Source of the DNA: Bradyrhizobium algeriense
Lineage (GTDB): Bacteria > Pseudomonadota > Alphaproteobacteria > Rhizobiales > Xanthobacteraceae
DNA: 64,000 nt
Assembly (NCBI RefSeq): GCF_003062295.1
Contig: NZ_PYCN01000016.1
Coordinates: forward strand, 62,001-126,000
Direction: 5' to 3'
This document shows positions 1-8,167 of this stretch, piece after piece; the stretch's first letter is position 1, and each line of letters begins with the position of its first letter. The position numbers and the translations under genes were made by a program. The notes under the pieces were generated by a model. It saw nothing but the letters and a program-made list of their open reading frames with translations. It was not told the DNA's origin and searched no databases.

Positions 1-1671
1 CGGCGCGCAGGCAAAACTCGCCGCGCGATTGACCTCTCCCGATTTGTAATGCGGCCATGCCGGCCACTGGCACAAGGGAAGCGCGCGCGTCGTTTCGAAC
101 TCCGGCGCTTCGACCTTCTGCTCGGTCACCTCGAGATCGCCGGGCGCCTTGCCATTCTCGACCCAGTCGACCAGCACCGCCAGCATGTCGACATTGGCAG
201 GCGCACCGGAGCCGACGTGATCGACGCCGGGCGCCGTGTAGAGCCGGGCGAACTCGGCCGTCTTCTCCTTGCCCAGCGTGCGCTGCACGTTTTCGAAGTA
301 GCGGATTCCCGCATACGGGCTCTGGGCGTAGTCGGCCATGTTCTCGAGAATCACGAGCTTGCCGCCGCGCGCGGCAAAGCGGCTGAGGTCCGGATTGGTC
401 GAGTCCATCAACCGCGAGACCTGAAGCAGGCGCTCCTTGTGCTCTTCAGGCCTGTACGTCGTGACGTCGAGCTTCGGGTCGCGCGCAAAGACATACTGGA
501 TGCCACCCGCGCCATAGATCCAGGCGATGCCGTTGGTCGGCACCGGCGGCTGCGCCGGAGCCGCCTTGCCGAGCCACCAGGAGATCCAGCCGCCGGTCGG
601 ACCGAAGGCGGGCGTGTTTTCGCCCGAGACGCCCCAGCCCGGATAATCATCAAGGCCATTCTCCAATGCGAACGGGAATTTGTAGGTCGAATGCAGCGTC
701 TTGATCGCCGCGATCTGCGACTCGGTCAGGCACGCGCCGCTCTGGCCCGCCGCGCAACGCAGCGCTTCCGGCTGGAACTTCGCCTTGCAGCCGGCCGGGT
801 CCAGAACGAGCAGATCCTCGGCGCCGTCGGCCTTGTCGCAAGCCTGCAGCACCGCCTTGGCCACGAGTTCGACTTGCGCGGGGCGGATCCAGCCTTCACC
901 CATCGTTGCCAACCCCGCCCGCGTCCCGGCATGCTGCAATCCGACCCAGTTGATGACGGGCACGCGGGCAAAGATGCCGTCAAAATCATCGGGATAGCGC
1001 TGCGCCATCGTGAGCGCCTCGCGGCCGCCTTCCGACGATCCCATGAAGTACAGTTTGGCGGGAGGGTTGCCGTAGGCGCGCACCATCAGGGCGACGGCGG
1101 CGTCCCGCACGCGTTTGTAGGACCGATGCGCGAAATTCTCGAACGCTTCCTCGTTGAGCGCAAACACCTGCGGCGGCTCGCCCGGCCTGGTCTCGTGGCC
1201 GGAATCCGTGCCATAGGTGACAAAACCGCGCGCCAGCGGCGAAGGCGTGCCGAACGGATAGGCCGGCGGCAAAGCAAGCCCGGTGATCAGCACGCCGTTG
1301 AAGCCGCCGCCGCCATATTGCAGCGAGCGGCCGTTCCACTCGATCGGGAGGTTTACCTGGAATTTGATCGGCGGCGCCTTGGGATCGGACGGTGCGATCT
1401 GGCCGAGCACCTTGCAGAATTCCGGATTGGCCGGCGTGACGCGCGCTGCCGGCGTCGGCCCCCTTTCGGCGACGGCGAGTGGTGTCGGCGTTATGATGGA
1501 GGCGGAGTCGATCCGGACGGCATTATCGGCCGGTCGGATAAGGCCGCTGCACGTCGCCGCCGGATCGCCGGTCATCTTCGCGGCCATCGCATCCGCACTA
1601 AAGAGCGAGGTCGCAGCGAGCAGCGAGGCCAACTGAGTCCACGCGCGCAGATCGAACTTGAAGTGTTGCAT
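1..1671 (-). CDS. Tannase/feruloyl esterase family hydrolase (3' end outside window)
   Basis: Secreted serine esterase of the tannase/feruloyl esterase family, expected to cleave ester-linked phenolic acids in the periplasm. The 557 visible residues start MQHFKFDLRAWTQLASLLAA, a signal-peptide-like segment, and the frame is still open at base 1, so the C-terminus is missing. The nucleophile elbow is MGSSEGGREAL with Ser213, followed by QRYPDDFDGIFARVP, typical of the family. The acid is probably the Asp in ENMADYAQSP and the base is His485 in GVDHVGSG. Most family members carry the CS-D-HC motif with a Cys beside both the Ser and the His; here these are Ser212 and Val486, so the linking disulfide cannot form. 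The gene lies downstream of the P450, ferredoxin and binding-protein genes on the same strand, suggesting one catabolic operon. Family assignment is firm; the substrate is inferred. Confidence 0.85.
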   Translation of the reverse strand, partial: MQHFKFDLRAWTQLASLLAATSLFSADAMAAKMTGDPAATCSGLIRPADNAVRIDSASIITPTPLAVAERGPTPAARVTPANPEFCKVLGQIAPSDPKAPPIKFQVNLPIEWNGRSLQYGGGGFNGVLITGLALPPAYPFGTPSPLARGFVTYGTDSGHETRPGEPPQVFALNEEAFENFAHRSYKRVRDAAVALMVRAYGNPPAKLYFMGSSEGGREALTMAQRYPDDFDGIFARVPVINWVGLQHAGTRAGLATMGEGWIRPAQVELVAKAVLQACDKADGAEDLLVLDPAGCKAKFQPEALRCAAGQSGACLTESQIAAIKTLHSTYKFPFALENGLDDYPGWGVSGENTPAFGPTGGWISWWLGKAAPAQPPVPTNGIAWIYGAGGIQYVFARDPKLDVTTYRPEEHKERLLQVSRLMDSTNPDLSRFAARGGKLVILENMADYAQSPYAGIRYFENVQRTLGKEKTAEFARLYTAPGVDHVGSGAPANVDMLAVLVDWVENGKAPGDLEVTEQKVEAPEFETTRALPLCQWPAWPHYKSGEVNRAASFACAP

Positions 1672-1763
1672 CGTTTCCCCCGCTATCGTCTTGCAGCCGC
1701 GTTTTGGGCCGGCTGTCAGGCTTACAATGGTTCGCGCCACGCGGACGTCAATCGAAATAAGCC

Positions 1764-2978
1764 TCACTTCACCAGCGAGCAGCCGCCGTCCGCAAGCGGG
1801 CGGAACGCCTGGTCGGCTGGAATGGTCGAGACCAGCTTGTAGTAGTCGTAAGGGTATTTCGACTCTTGCGGCTTCTTCACCTCGAACAGGTACATCGGGT
1901 GAATGACGCGACCGTCCTGGCGGATAGTGACGTCGCCGAACAATTTGTCCTTGCCCTTGAACTTCTTCATCTGCGGCACCGCGTCCTTGGCATGGTCGCT
2001 GCCGGTCGCCGCCACCGCGTTGAGATAGGCCAGCGTGGAACCATAGACGCCGGCCTGGTTGCCGCTCGGCATCTTGCCGTTCACGCCCGGCCGCGCCGCG
2101 AAGCGTTTTGCAAACGCGCGGGTGTCATCGTCCATGTCCCAGTAGAACGCCTCGAACAATTGCAGGCCCTGGCCGACCTTCAGCCCCATGCCGTGGACGT
2201 CGTTGATGAACAGCAGGAACGCCACCATGGTCTGGCCGCTTTGCTGAAGACCGAACTCCGCCGCCTGCTTCACCGCGTTGACGGTGTCGCCGCCGGCGTT
2301 AGCGAGCCCGATCACCTTGGCCTTGGAATTCTGCGCCTGCAGCAGAAGCGAAGCAAAATCCGCCGTGTTGAGCGGATGCTTGGCCGAGCCCAGCACCTTG
2401 CCGCCGTGCTTTTCGATGTAGTTGGTGGCCTCGGCCTCGATGCCCTGGCCGAGCGCAAAATTCACCGTGATGAAGTACCATTCCTTGCCGCCGCGCGCCA
2501 TCATCGCCGCCGCAGTGGAGTTGCCGGTCGCCCAGGCGTCGTTGACCCACTGGATGGTGTTCGGCGAACAGGCCTTGCCGGTCAGGTCGGAGCTCGCGGT
2601 CGATGACGCGAGGAACGTCATGCGGCTGTCGCGCAGCAGCGAATTGATGGTGAGGCCGACAGCGGAATTCGGTACGTCGACCACGGCATCGACGCCGTCG
2701 ACATCGAGCCATTTGCGCACGATCGCCGATCCCACGTCGGCCTTGTTCTGGTGATCGGCATAGACGATCTCGACCTTGATGTTCTTGCCGCCGCCGTTGA
2801 AATCTTCCACCGCCATGCGCGCGGCTTCCACCGAGCCCATGCCGTTGGTGTCCTGGAAGATCCCGGAGATGTCGTTGAGCACGCCGACGCGCACGACGTT
2901 GTCTGATATCTCCGCACGCGCCGCGCCCCATGTCACGCATGACAAGGCGAGCGCCAGACCGAACCTGCAAACCTTCAT
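1764..2978 (-). CDS. LIV-type ABC transporter substrate-binding protein
   Basis: Periplasmic binding protein of the branched-chain amino acid type (Peripla_BP_6 fold), 404 aa. The chosen ATG follows AGGGAG and starts the signal peptide MKVCRFGLALALSCVTWGAA. The mature protein begins with VVRVGVLNDISGIFQDTNG and ends with the motif KYPYDYYKLVSTIPADQAFRPL, which also closes its paralogue at 5503-6714. In Rhodopseudomonas and Bradyrhizobium this subgroup often binds aromatic acids rather than amino acids. No permease or ATPase gene is nearby, so it must share membrane components encoded elsewhere. It sits 85 bases downstream of the ferredoxin gene and 92 bases upstream of the esterase gene, which suggests uptake of the compound the P450 and esterase act on. 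The ligand is inferred from context. Confidence 0.88.
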   Translation of the reverse strand: MKVCRFGLALALSCVTWGAARAEISDNVVRVGVLNDISGIFQDTNGMGSVEAARMAVEDFNGGGKNIKVEIVYADHQNKADVGSAIVRKWLDVDGVDAVVDVPNSAVGLTINSLLRDSRMTFLASSTASSDLTGKACSPNTIQWVNDAWATGNSTAAAMMARGGKEWYFITVNFALGQGIEAEATNYIEKHGGKVLGSAKHPLNTADFASLLLQAQNSKAKVIGLANAGGDTVNAVKQAAEFGLQQSGQTMVAFLLFINDVHGMGLKVGQGLQLFEAFYWDMDDDTRAFAKRFAARPGVNGKMPSGNQAGVYGSTLAYLNAVAATGSDHAKDAVPQMKKFKGKDKLFGDVTIRQDGRVIHPMYLFEVKKPQESKYPYDYYKLVSTIPADQAFRPLADGGCSLVK

Positions 2979-3063
2979 TGTTTTCTCCCTTTGGAATTCG
3001 ATTTTGAGCTTCCCGGACTTCGCCGGGTTTGATTTCACTGCGCGATATCGGACGATGTCGCTG

Positions 3064-3387
3064 TTACAATTGCCGGTCCGGCAGGCTGAGGACCAAGCCA
3101 TCGAGATCGGCGGCGAACTTGATCTGGCAGGACAGGCGGCTGTTGGTCCGCCGTTCGGCGGCGGCGCCGTCCAGCAGCGCGTCCTCGTCGCCGCCCATGG
3201 CCGGCAGACGGGCGAGCCAGGCCTCGTCGACATAGACATGGCAGGTCGCGCACATGGCGTTGCCACCGCATTCCGCCAGGATTCCGTTGATGTCCTGCCG
3301 CGTCGCGGCCTGCATGGCGCTTTCGCCCGCGCTCGCCTCGATGTTCTGCCGGCGGCCGTCGGGATGGATGAAGGTGATGCTTGGCAT
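3064..3387 (-). CDS. [2Fe-2S] ferredoxin, partner of the CYP199A P450
   Basis: Small vertebrate/adrenodoxin-type [2Fe-2S] ferredoxin of 107 aa. The four cluster ligands are visible as Cys40, Cys46 and Cys49 in ECGGNAMCATCHVYVDE and Cys87 in NSRLSCQI. It follows the P450 gene with a 10-base gap, the same arrangement as the palustrisredoxin gene beside CYP199A2 in Rhodopseudomonas palustris. It should pass electrons from an NADH-dependent flavoprotein reductase to the P450. No ferredoxin reductase gene is present in the window, so that enzyme must be encoded elsewhere. Confidence 0.93.
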   Translation of the reverse strand: MPSITFIHPDGRRQNIEASAGESAMQAATRQDINGILAECGGNAMCATCHVYVDEAWLARLPAMGGDEDALLDGAAAERRTNSRLSCQIKFAADLDGLVLSLPDRQL

Positions 3388-3397
3388 GAGCGGTCCG

Positions 3398-4633
3398 TCA
3401 GGCCGGAGAAATCGTAATGGGAAGGCTTTCGAGGCCGCGCAGCGTGTTGTTGTAGCGGCGCTTCACCGGACCGGTGATCGCGATGGTCGCGACCTTGCGC
3501 GCGATCGCGGCCAGCATCACCTCGCCTTCGACACGCGCGAGAAGCTGGCCGACGCACATATGGATGCCCGAGCCGAACCCGACATGGCCCGAGGTACGGC
3601 GGGTGACGTCGTAGCTATCAGGGTTTTCCCAGCGCCGCGGATCGCGGTTGGCGGCGCCGAGGAACATCAGCACCTTCTCGCCTTCGCCGATGCGATGGCC
3701 CGCGAGTTCGACTTCCCGTGTCGTGGTGCGGAAGAAGGTCTGCACCGGGCTTTCGTAGCGGATCGCCTCTTCGAACGCATTGCGCGCCAGCGCTAGATCG
3801 CTGCGCAGCCGCACGAACTGATCGGGGAAGCGCGCCAGGCAATAGACCGCGGCGCCGATTCCATTGACAGTGGTGTCGAGGCCTGCCGAAAGCAGCGAGC
3901 GCACCAATAGCGGCGCCTCTTCCGGCGTGATGTCGCCGGCGTCGGCGCGGGCATGGACACAGGCGCCGAATCCGCCGGGCGCGAGATTTTCGCGCTGGCA
4001 CTGCGCGGCGACATAGGCCTGGTGCGGCGCCGAGCGTTCGATCGCCTCCTGGCGCAACTGGTTCGGCGGCCCGAAGGAGTTGAACACCAGGCTCGCGTAA
4101 GGCAGCAGGTTCTCGCGTCCCTCCTGCTTCAGGCCCATCGCATCGGGAAACACCGAGAGCGGATAGGCCTCCGCAAGATCGGCAACCGCGTCGAAACTTC
4201 CACGCGCCAGCAATTCGTCGACCTTGGCGGCGGCCATCGCCGTGAAATGTTCGCGCACCCCTTTCATCGCCGTCGGCGACAGCACCTGACTTAGCACCGC
4301 CCGCGTCCTGGTATGCGCCGGAGGGTCCGCCTCCAGGATGATGCTTTGCGGGCGCCACGGCTTCTCCTTGGCGAAATCGCTCAGGCCCACGCCGCGGCTC
4401 GAACAGAAAGTCAGGGGATCGTTGAGAACGGCATGCACCTCCGCATAGCGCGCCACGCCATAGACGCCCCATTTGTCGAGCCATACCAGCGGCCCGGCCT
4501 CGCGGAGGGTGTCGTGGATCGCGTGCGGATCCTCGAAAAACTCGTTCGAGAACGGGTCCACGTCCAGGCTTGGCACACCGGCCGGTGCGCCCCGCTCCGG
4601 GGTTACAGAATCTGTGCGGGAGGTCGCGCTCAT
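3398..4633 (-). CDS. Cytochrome P450, CYP199A family (4-methoxybenzoate-type demethylase)
   Basis: Soluble bacterial P450 of 411 aa. The heme loop FGSGIHMCVGQLLA holds the thiolate ligand Cys360, and the I-helix segment SAGLDTTVNG supplies the acid-alcohol pair. Long stretches, such as LDKWGVYGVARYAEVHAVLN, resemble the CYP199A2/A4 proteins of R. palustris as I remember them; those enzymes demethylate or hydroxylate para-substituted benzoates such as 4-methoxybenzoate. The ATG at 4633 was preferred to one 15 bases upstream because AGGAG precedes it at normal spacing. The gene leads a likely operon with its ferredoxin, a binding protein and an esterase, and is divergent from a MarR gene with only 47 bases between the two starts. 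Subfamily confidence is high; the exact substrate is inferred. Confidence 0.92.
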   Translation of the reverse strand: MSATSRTDSVTPERGAPAGVPSLDVDPFSNEFFEDPHAIHDTLREAGPLVWLDKWGVYGVARYAEVHAVLNDPLTFCSSRGVGLSDFAKEKPWRPQSIILEADPPAHTRTRAVLSQVLSPTAMKGVREHFTAMAAAKVDELLARGSFDAVADLAEAYPLSVFPDAMGLKQEGRENLLPYASLVFNSFGPPNQLRQEAIERSAPHQAYVAAQCQRENLAPGGFGACVHARADAGDITPEEAPLLVRSLLSAGLDTTVNGIGAAVYCLARFPDQFVRLRSDLALARNAFEEAIRYESPVQTFFRTTTREVELAGHRIGEGEKVLMFLGAANRDPRRWENPDSYDVTRRTSGHVGFGSGIHMCVGQLLARVEGEVMLAAIARKVATIAITGPVKRRYNNTLRGLESLPITISPA

Positions 4634-4642
4634 GTGGGTCTC

Positions 4643-4661
4643 CTGCATAATGTTCTTGCAG
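4643..4661. promoter_or_regulatory. Candidate MarR operator between P450 and marR
   Basis: The 47-base gap between the divergent P450 and MarR starts contains CTGCA-N9-TGCAG, an inverted repeat of about two helical half-turns. With so little room, any regulator bound here would affect both promoters. The arms are short, so this is a position-based suggestion. Confidence 0.35.
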
Positions 4662-4680
4662 AGGGGTGTGCGCAGTCTCT

Positions 4681-5244
4681 ATGTCTGGGATGCTGGAGCG
4701 GCTTCGGAAGAGCATGAGCAGGAACAGACAGGCGCGCGCGCCCCGCGCGGGCACGGCAGGCAGGAGCGGACGCGCCGAACAGGTGCTCGACCTCGACCGC
4801 TACGTTCCCGCGCTCATCACCTTCATCGCCAACAAATTGTCGCGCAGCGCGACCGTGGTCTATCAGAAGCGCTTTGGCGTCAACGTCACGGAATGGCGGA
4901 TCCTGTCGCTGCTGGCGATCGAGCCGGAAATTTCGGCGGCCCGCATCTGCCACGTGATCGGTTTCGACAAGGGACCGGTCAGCAGAACCTTGGCAGGAAT
5001 GGAGGAGCGCGGGCTGGTCAGCATCAGGGCCGACCGGCAGGACGGGCGCACCCATTCGATCTCGCTGACCGCGAAGGGATTTACCACCCACGACCAGGTC
5101 ATCGCGGTCGCGCTCGAACGCGAACGCCGCCTGCTCTCCTGCCTGAGCAAGCCGGAGCGGGAAACCCTGATCGGGCTGCTGCTGCGGGTTCACGGCAATC
5201 TCGATGCCGTAAAAGGCGCGGGCGAAATCAACGACCGGGACTGA
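4681..5244 (+). CDS. MarR family transcriptional regulator (P450-linked)
   Basis: Winged-helix MarR regulator of about 187 aa. The core runs from YVPALITFIANKLSRSATVVY through WRILSLLAIEPEISAARICHVIGFDKGPVSRTL to the wing at RADRQDGRTHSISLT, with the usual C-terminal dimer helices. The start is uncertain: GTG at 4666 and ATGs at 4681, 4690 and 4714 are all in frame, and none has an ideal ribosome site. It is divergent from the CYP199A operon and most likely represses it until an aromatic acid or its CoA ester binds. It is one of three MarR genes within 6 kb, each facing an aromatic-catabolism gene. Confidence 0.88.
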   Translation: MSGMLERLRKSMSRNRQARAPRAGTAGRSGRAEQVLDLDRYVPALITFIANKLSRSATVVYQKRFGVNVTEWRILSLLAIEPEISAARICHVIGFDKGPVSRTLAGMEERGLVSIRADRQDGRTHSISLTAKGFTTHDQVIAVALERERRLLSCLSKPERETLIGLLLRVHGNLDAVKGAGEINDRD

Positions 5245-5502
5245 GCGGAACGCGTCGGCCACGCCGCGCTGAACGATGACGACGCCATCGTGCTGCGCAC
5301 GCAGTACCGCACTGCGTCGTGACGATCCGACACGCCCAAACATCCGTTTCTCCCTGCGCGGCCCGGCACTCTCGGTGCTCTGCGATCGGCCGCTTGTCGA
5401 AAAAAGGCTCGCACAAATTAGTTGCCTTGGCAACATAAACGGCAGGCCTCGACGATCGATTTTCGGCTGCTGCCGGTTCCTGCCGGCAGCAAGCTGATCA
5501 GG
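5245..5502. other. Convergent intergenic gap with an isolated MarR-type dyad
   Basis: This 258-base gap lies between two converging genes. It contains GTTGCC-TT-GGCAAC at 5421-5434 in an AT-richer setting, the kind of dyad MarR proteins bind. On the minus strand just downstream, open frames of 60-75 codons begin near 5345-5416, but I could not assign any of them to a family. The dyad may be the promoter remnant of a lost gene. No clear terminator was seen. Confidence 0.35.
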
Positions 5503-6714
5503 TCATTTCTTGACCAGCGGGCAGTTGCCCTCGCTTTCGGGGCGAAACGCCTGATCGCCCGGAATTGTCGCAACGACCTTGAGCAGATCCCATTTCGACG
5601 TGGATTCGTCGGGCTTCTTCACCTCGAGCAAGTAGAACGGATGAACCTTTCGGCCATCGCTGCGGATGGTTCCCTTGCCAAACAGCGGATCGTCGGTCGG
5701 CATCGCCTTCATCGCCGCGACCACGGCCTTTCCATCGGCAGCGCCGCCGGCCTTGTCGACGGCCTTCAGGTAATGCAGCACGGATGCGTAGACGCCGGCC
5801 TGCATGTCGTTGGGATAATTGTTCTGCGGATGGCGCTGGGCAAAGCGCTTGGCGAAGGCGCGCGTGCCGTCGTTCAAATCCCAGTAGAACGGATTCATGA
5901 TCTGCGCGCCCTGCGCCGCCTTCAGGCCGAGCGCGGGAATGCCGTTCATGCCGAGAATCAGCCCGACCAGCTTCTGCTTTTTTGTCAGCCCGAACTCTGC
6001 CGCCTGCTTGATCGAGGTGATGGTGTCATCGCCGGCATTCGCCACGCCGACGATATCGGCGCCCGAGGCCTGCGCCTGCAGCAGGAAGGAGGCGTAATCG
6101 GCGGTGCCGAGCGGATGGCGCACGGCGCCGAGCACTTCGCCCCCCGAGGCCTTGACGCCTTCCATCGCCTGCTTCTCCAGGTCATGGCCGAAGGCATAAT
6201 CGGCGGTCAGGAAGAACCATTTCTTGCCGCCCTGGGCGACCACGGCTTTGCCGAGGCCGCGGCCATAGGCGTAGGTGTCGTAGGTCCAATGCACGGTATT
6301 CGGCGTGCACTTTTCGCCGGTGAGAAGCGCGGTTCCGGCGCCGGAGCCGATGAAGACCTTGTTCTTCTGCTCGCTCATATTGGCGACCGCGAGCGCGATC
6401 GCCGAGTTCGGCAGATCGAAGATCGCGTCGATGTTTTCGGTGTCGTACCAGCGCCGCGCGATGCCGACGCCTGTGTCGGTCTTGTTCTGATGATCGGCGG
6501 TGATGACGTCGACGGGCTTGCCGGCGGCCTTGCCGCCATAATCCTCCACTGCCATTTGCGCTGATATGACCGAGCCTACGCCCTGATAGGTCGAAAACAC
6601 GCCCGACTGGTCGTTAAGCACGCCGATCCGGACGCGATCCTGGCCCTGCGCTGCGCCGGCAAACATGCCGCCGAGCGCGGCAACGAACATTCCTGTGCGA
6701 AAAAGCTGTCGCAT
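5503..6714 (-). CDS. LIV-type ABC transporter substrate-binding protein, second copy
   Basis: Periplasmic binding protein of the same subgroup as the one at 1764-2978, 403 aa. The ATG at 6714 follows GGAGGGA and begins the signal peptide MRQLFRTGMFVAALGGMFAG. Landmarks include RVRIGVLNDQSGVFSTYQG, DLPNSAIALAVAN, FGHDLEKQAMEG and the C-terminal DLLKVVATIPGDQAFRPES. No permease or ATPase genes are adjacent. It is divergent from a MarR gene, and a perfect 19-base palindrome lies 48 bases upstream of its start, so expression is probably controlled by that regulator. An aromatic acid or phenylpropanoid ligand is likely from the neighbourhood, but the sequence alone does not show it. Confidence 0.88.
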   Translation of the reverse strand: MRQLFRTGMFVAALGGMFAGAAQGQDRVRIGVLNDQSGVFSTYQGVGSVISAQMAVEDYGGKAAGKPVDVITADHQNKTDTGVGIARRWYDTENIDAIFDLPNSAIALAVANMSEQKNKVFIGSGAGTALLTGEKCTPNTVHWTYDTYAYGRGLGKAVVAQGGKKWFFLTADYAFGHDLEKQAMEGVKASGGEVLGAVRHPLGTADYASFLLQAQASGADIVGVANAGDDTITSIKQAAEFGLTKKQKLVGLILGMNGIPALGLKAAQGAQIMNPFYWDLNDGTRAFAKRFAQRHPQNNYPNDMQAGVYASVLHYLKAVDKAGGAADGKAVVAAMKAMPTDDPLFGKGTIRSDGRKVHPFYLLEVKKPDESTSKWDLLKVVATIPGDQAFRPESEGNCPLVKK

Positions 6715-6761
6715 CGTTCCCTCCTGGATGAAAAAGGCGGCCTTTGCGACCACTTCGAAAT

Positions 6762-6780
6762 TGCTTATAACTTATAAGCA
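6762..6780. promoter_or_regulatory. Perfect 19-bp palindrome, likely MarR operator
   Basis: TGCTTATAACTTATAAGCA is a perfect inverted repeat with 9-base arms around a single C. It lies between the divergent binding-protein and MarR genes, close to where both promoters must be. The size and symmetry fit a MarR dimer site. Confidence 0.75.
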
Positions 6781-6804
6781 TTTTGAGGATTGTCAATTCA
6801 CGGG

Positions 6805-7341
6805 ATGACGTGCGAGCTATTGCCCATGGGAAGAATCGCCAAAGTTTCGACGCGCAAGGGCAACGGGGCCGGCAGACCGGCCGAGCCGGGCGCGGGCCGA
6901 GAACTGGATCTCACCGCGCTACAGCAGACCCCGGGATTCATGATCCGGATCCTGCAGTTGCAGAATTTCGAGGCGTTTTATCCGTATTTCGAAGCGCTAA
7001 AACTCTCGCCGCTCGAATACGCCATCCTCGTCGCGGTGCGCGACAACAGGACAGTGACGCAGAGCGAACTTGCCGGCGTGCTGAAAATGCAGCTGCCCAA
7101 TTTGGTAAAAATCCTGTCGCGGATGGAGGAGACCGGAGTTTTGAAGCGTAGGCGGTCCACGCGGGACAAGCGGGCGGTCGAGCTCAGCCTCAGCGCGGCG
7201 GGCGAAAAGCGCGCCGACGAGGCCAGCCGGCTCGGCGAGCGTTTCAATGCACAGACGCTTTCCGCACTCAGCAAGCCCGAGCAGGCCGCCTTTCTCCAGA
7301 TGCTGGTGCGGCTGGTCGACGCGCACAAGAACGGATTATGA
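6805..7341 (+). CDS. MarR family transcriptional regulator (binding-protein-linked)
   Basis: Winged-helix MarR regulator of about 178 aa. After a basic N-terminal tail, the core includes FMIRILQLQNFEAFYPYFEA, the helix-turn-helix region VTQSELAGVLKMQLPNLVKI, and the wing RRRSTRDKRAVELSLSAAG. ATGs at 6805 and 6826 are both possible starts and neither has a strong ribosome site. Its start lies 25 bases past the 19-base palindrome, so it is probably autoregulated and controls the divergent binding-protein gene. The likely effector is the ligand of that transporter or a CoA derivative. Confidence 0.87.
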   Translation: MTCELLPMGRIAKVSTRKGNGAGRPAEPGAGRELDLTALQQTPGFMIRILQLQNFEAFYPYFEALKLSPLEYAILVAVRDNRTVTQSELAGVLKMQLPNLVKILSRMEETGVLKRRRSTRDKRAVELSLSAAGEKRADEASRLGERFNAQTLSALSKPEQAAFLQMLVRLVDAHKNGL

Positions 7342-7473
7342 GGGCGCGAACGCGTCTTGCAACGCGCGAGCAATAGCCCGCGGCAAACGACAGGTCGAGG
7401 ACTATCGAAAGGAGCTTGAGTCCATGACTGGTGAGACCTGGAATTCAGTTGTTGACGTCTATCGAGCTGGCAA

Positions 7474-7932
7474 ATGATGACAGGTCAAGAGTTCAGTAAG
7501 GGCCTGTTCGGGGCTCTGCAGCAGCATGGTTTCGCCCGGCGTGGAAGTCTGATGTGGCTTCCGGGAGAGGCGACTATAACCCTCGTTGGAGTCCAGAAGG
7601 GATTTGGCGAACAATGGTTCGTCAACGAGGGGTTCTGGCTGAAGCAACTAGGTCGGGATGAACCCGATCGGATAGAGCAGTCGCATATGTATTTTAGGCT
7701 TGAGAGGCTATTTCCGCAGTATAGGGAATTTATTCTAAAGGCAGGCGATCTGGCCGCTGAGGAGCAGCTAAGCGCATATCAAAGATTTCTTAGGGTGCTG
7801 GTCGATGAAATCGCGGGCGATCTAAAGCAGCTCGGGACAACTGAGGGGCTCGTCGACGCATATCACGCGGGTAGATTAACTGTGGGCCTTATGACGAAGG
7901 CAGCCAAGGAATTGCTAGCGAGCACTACGTGA
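7474..7932 (+). CDS. Orphan low-GC hypothetical protein
   Basis: A 152-aa protein I do not firmly recognise; the N-terminal pattern FSKGLFGALQQHGFARRGSLMWLPGEATITLVGVQKG is reminiscent of DUF4304-type proteins. No signal peptide or membrane segment is seen. Base composition and codon use (TTA, CTA, ATA, AGG) are clearly more AT-rich than the neighbours, pointing to horizontal acquisition. The 130 bases upstream contain an open frame ending EDYRKELESMTGETWNSVVD plus VYRAGK, which abuts this start and weakly echoes this protein's own LVDAYHAGR segment. An Rhs gene scar lies just downstream, so a former role as an immunity protein is possible but unproven. Confidence 0.6.
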   Translation: MMTGQEFSKGLFGALQQHGFARRGSLMWLPGEATITLVGVQKGFGEQWFVNEGFWLKQLGRDEPDRIEQSHMYFRLERLFPQYREFILKAGDLAAEEQLSAYQRFLRVLVDEIAGDLKQLGTTEGLVDAYHAGRLTVGLMTKAAKELLASTT

Positions 7933-8059
7933 TGCCCCGAATTGTCGCCGATCCAGCGCCAGCCAGCGTCACAGCGTCGGGCGCGGATCGGCGACAGTGT
8001 TATGAACTCTGGCACGCGCAGATCATCCTTTGCCTACAAATCTGCATCGAGATTGCTGA

Positions 8060-8167
8060 ACCAGGGAGGCAATCGAGCCAAACACCTCGGCGCTTCGACT
8101 GCAAAGCGACTACGGGTATGACGCCTTTGGCAACAAGAGCGTGACCGTGAGCGAGATTGACAACTAG
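8060..8167 (+). pseudogene. 3' remnant of an Rhs/YD-repeat protein gene
   Basis: Read in this frame, the last codons give SALRLQSDYGYDAFGNKSVT followed by VSEIDN and a stop. YGYDAFGN is a textbook YD repeat of Rhs and polymorphic-toxin proteins. Upstream the frame is closed by a TGA at 8057-8059 and no other repeats are found, so this is a scar of about 35 codons. Its TAG overlaps the stop of the feruloyl-CoA synthase gene on the other strand. The 7933-8059 stretch holds nothing else recognisable. Confidence 0.6.

Noticed and set aside
49..1842. 597-codon open frame on the plus strand
   Set aside because: Antisense to the tannase gene; composition and lack of any motif fit a GC-rich shadow frame.
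4630..5436. 268-codon frame on the minus strand, with a segment starting near 5345 that faintly recalls an enoyl-CoA hydratase N-terminus
   Set aside because: Mostly antisense to the first MarR gene; the resemblance is too short and weak to defend.
7474..8167. Calling the low-GC gene plus Rhs scar an active toxin-immunity system
   Set aside because: No toxin domain is present and the Rhs part is a short scar; only a relic is supported.
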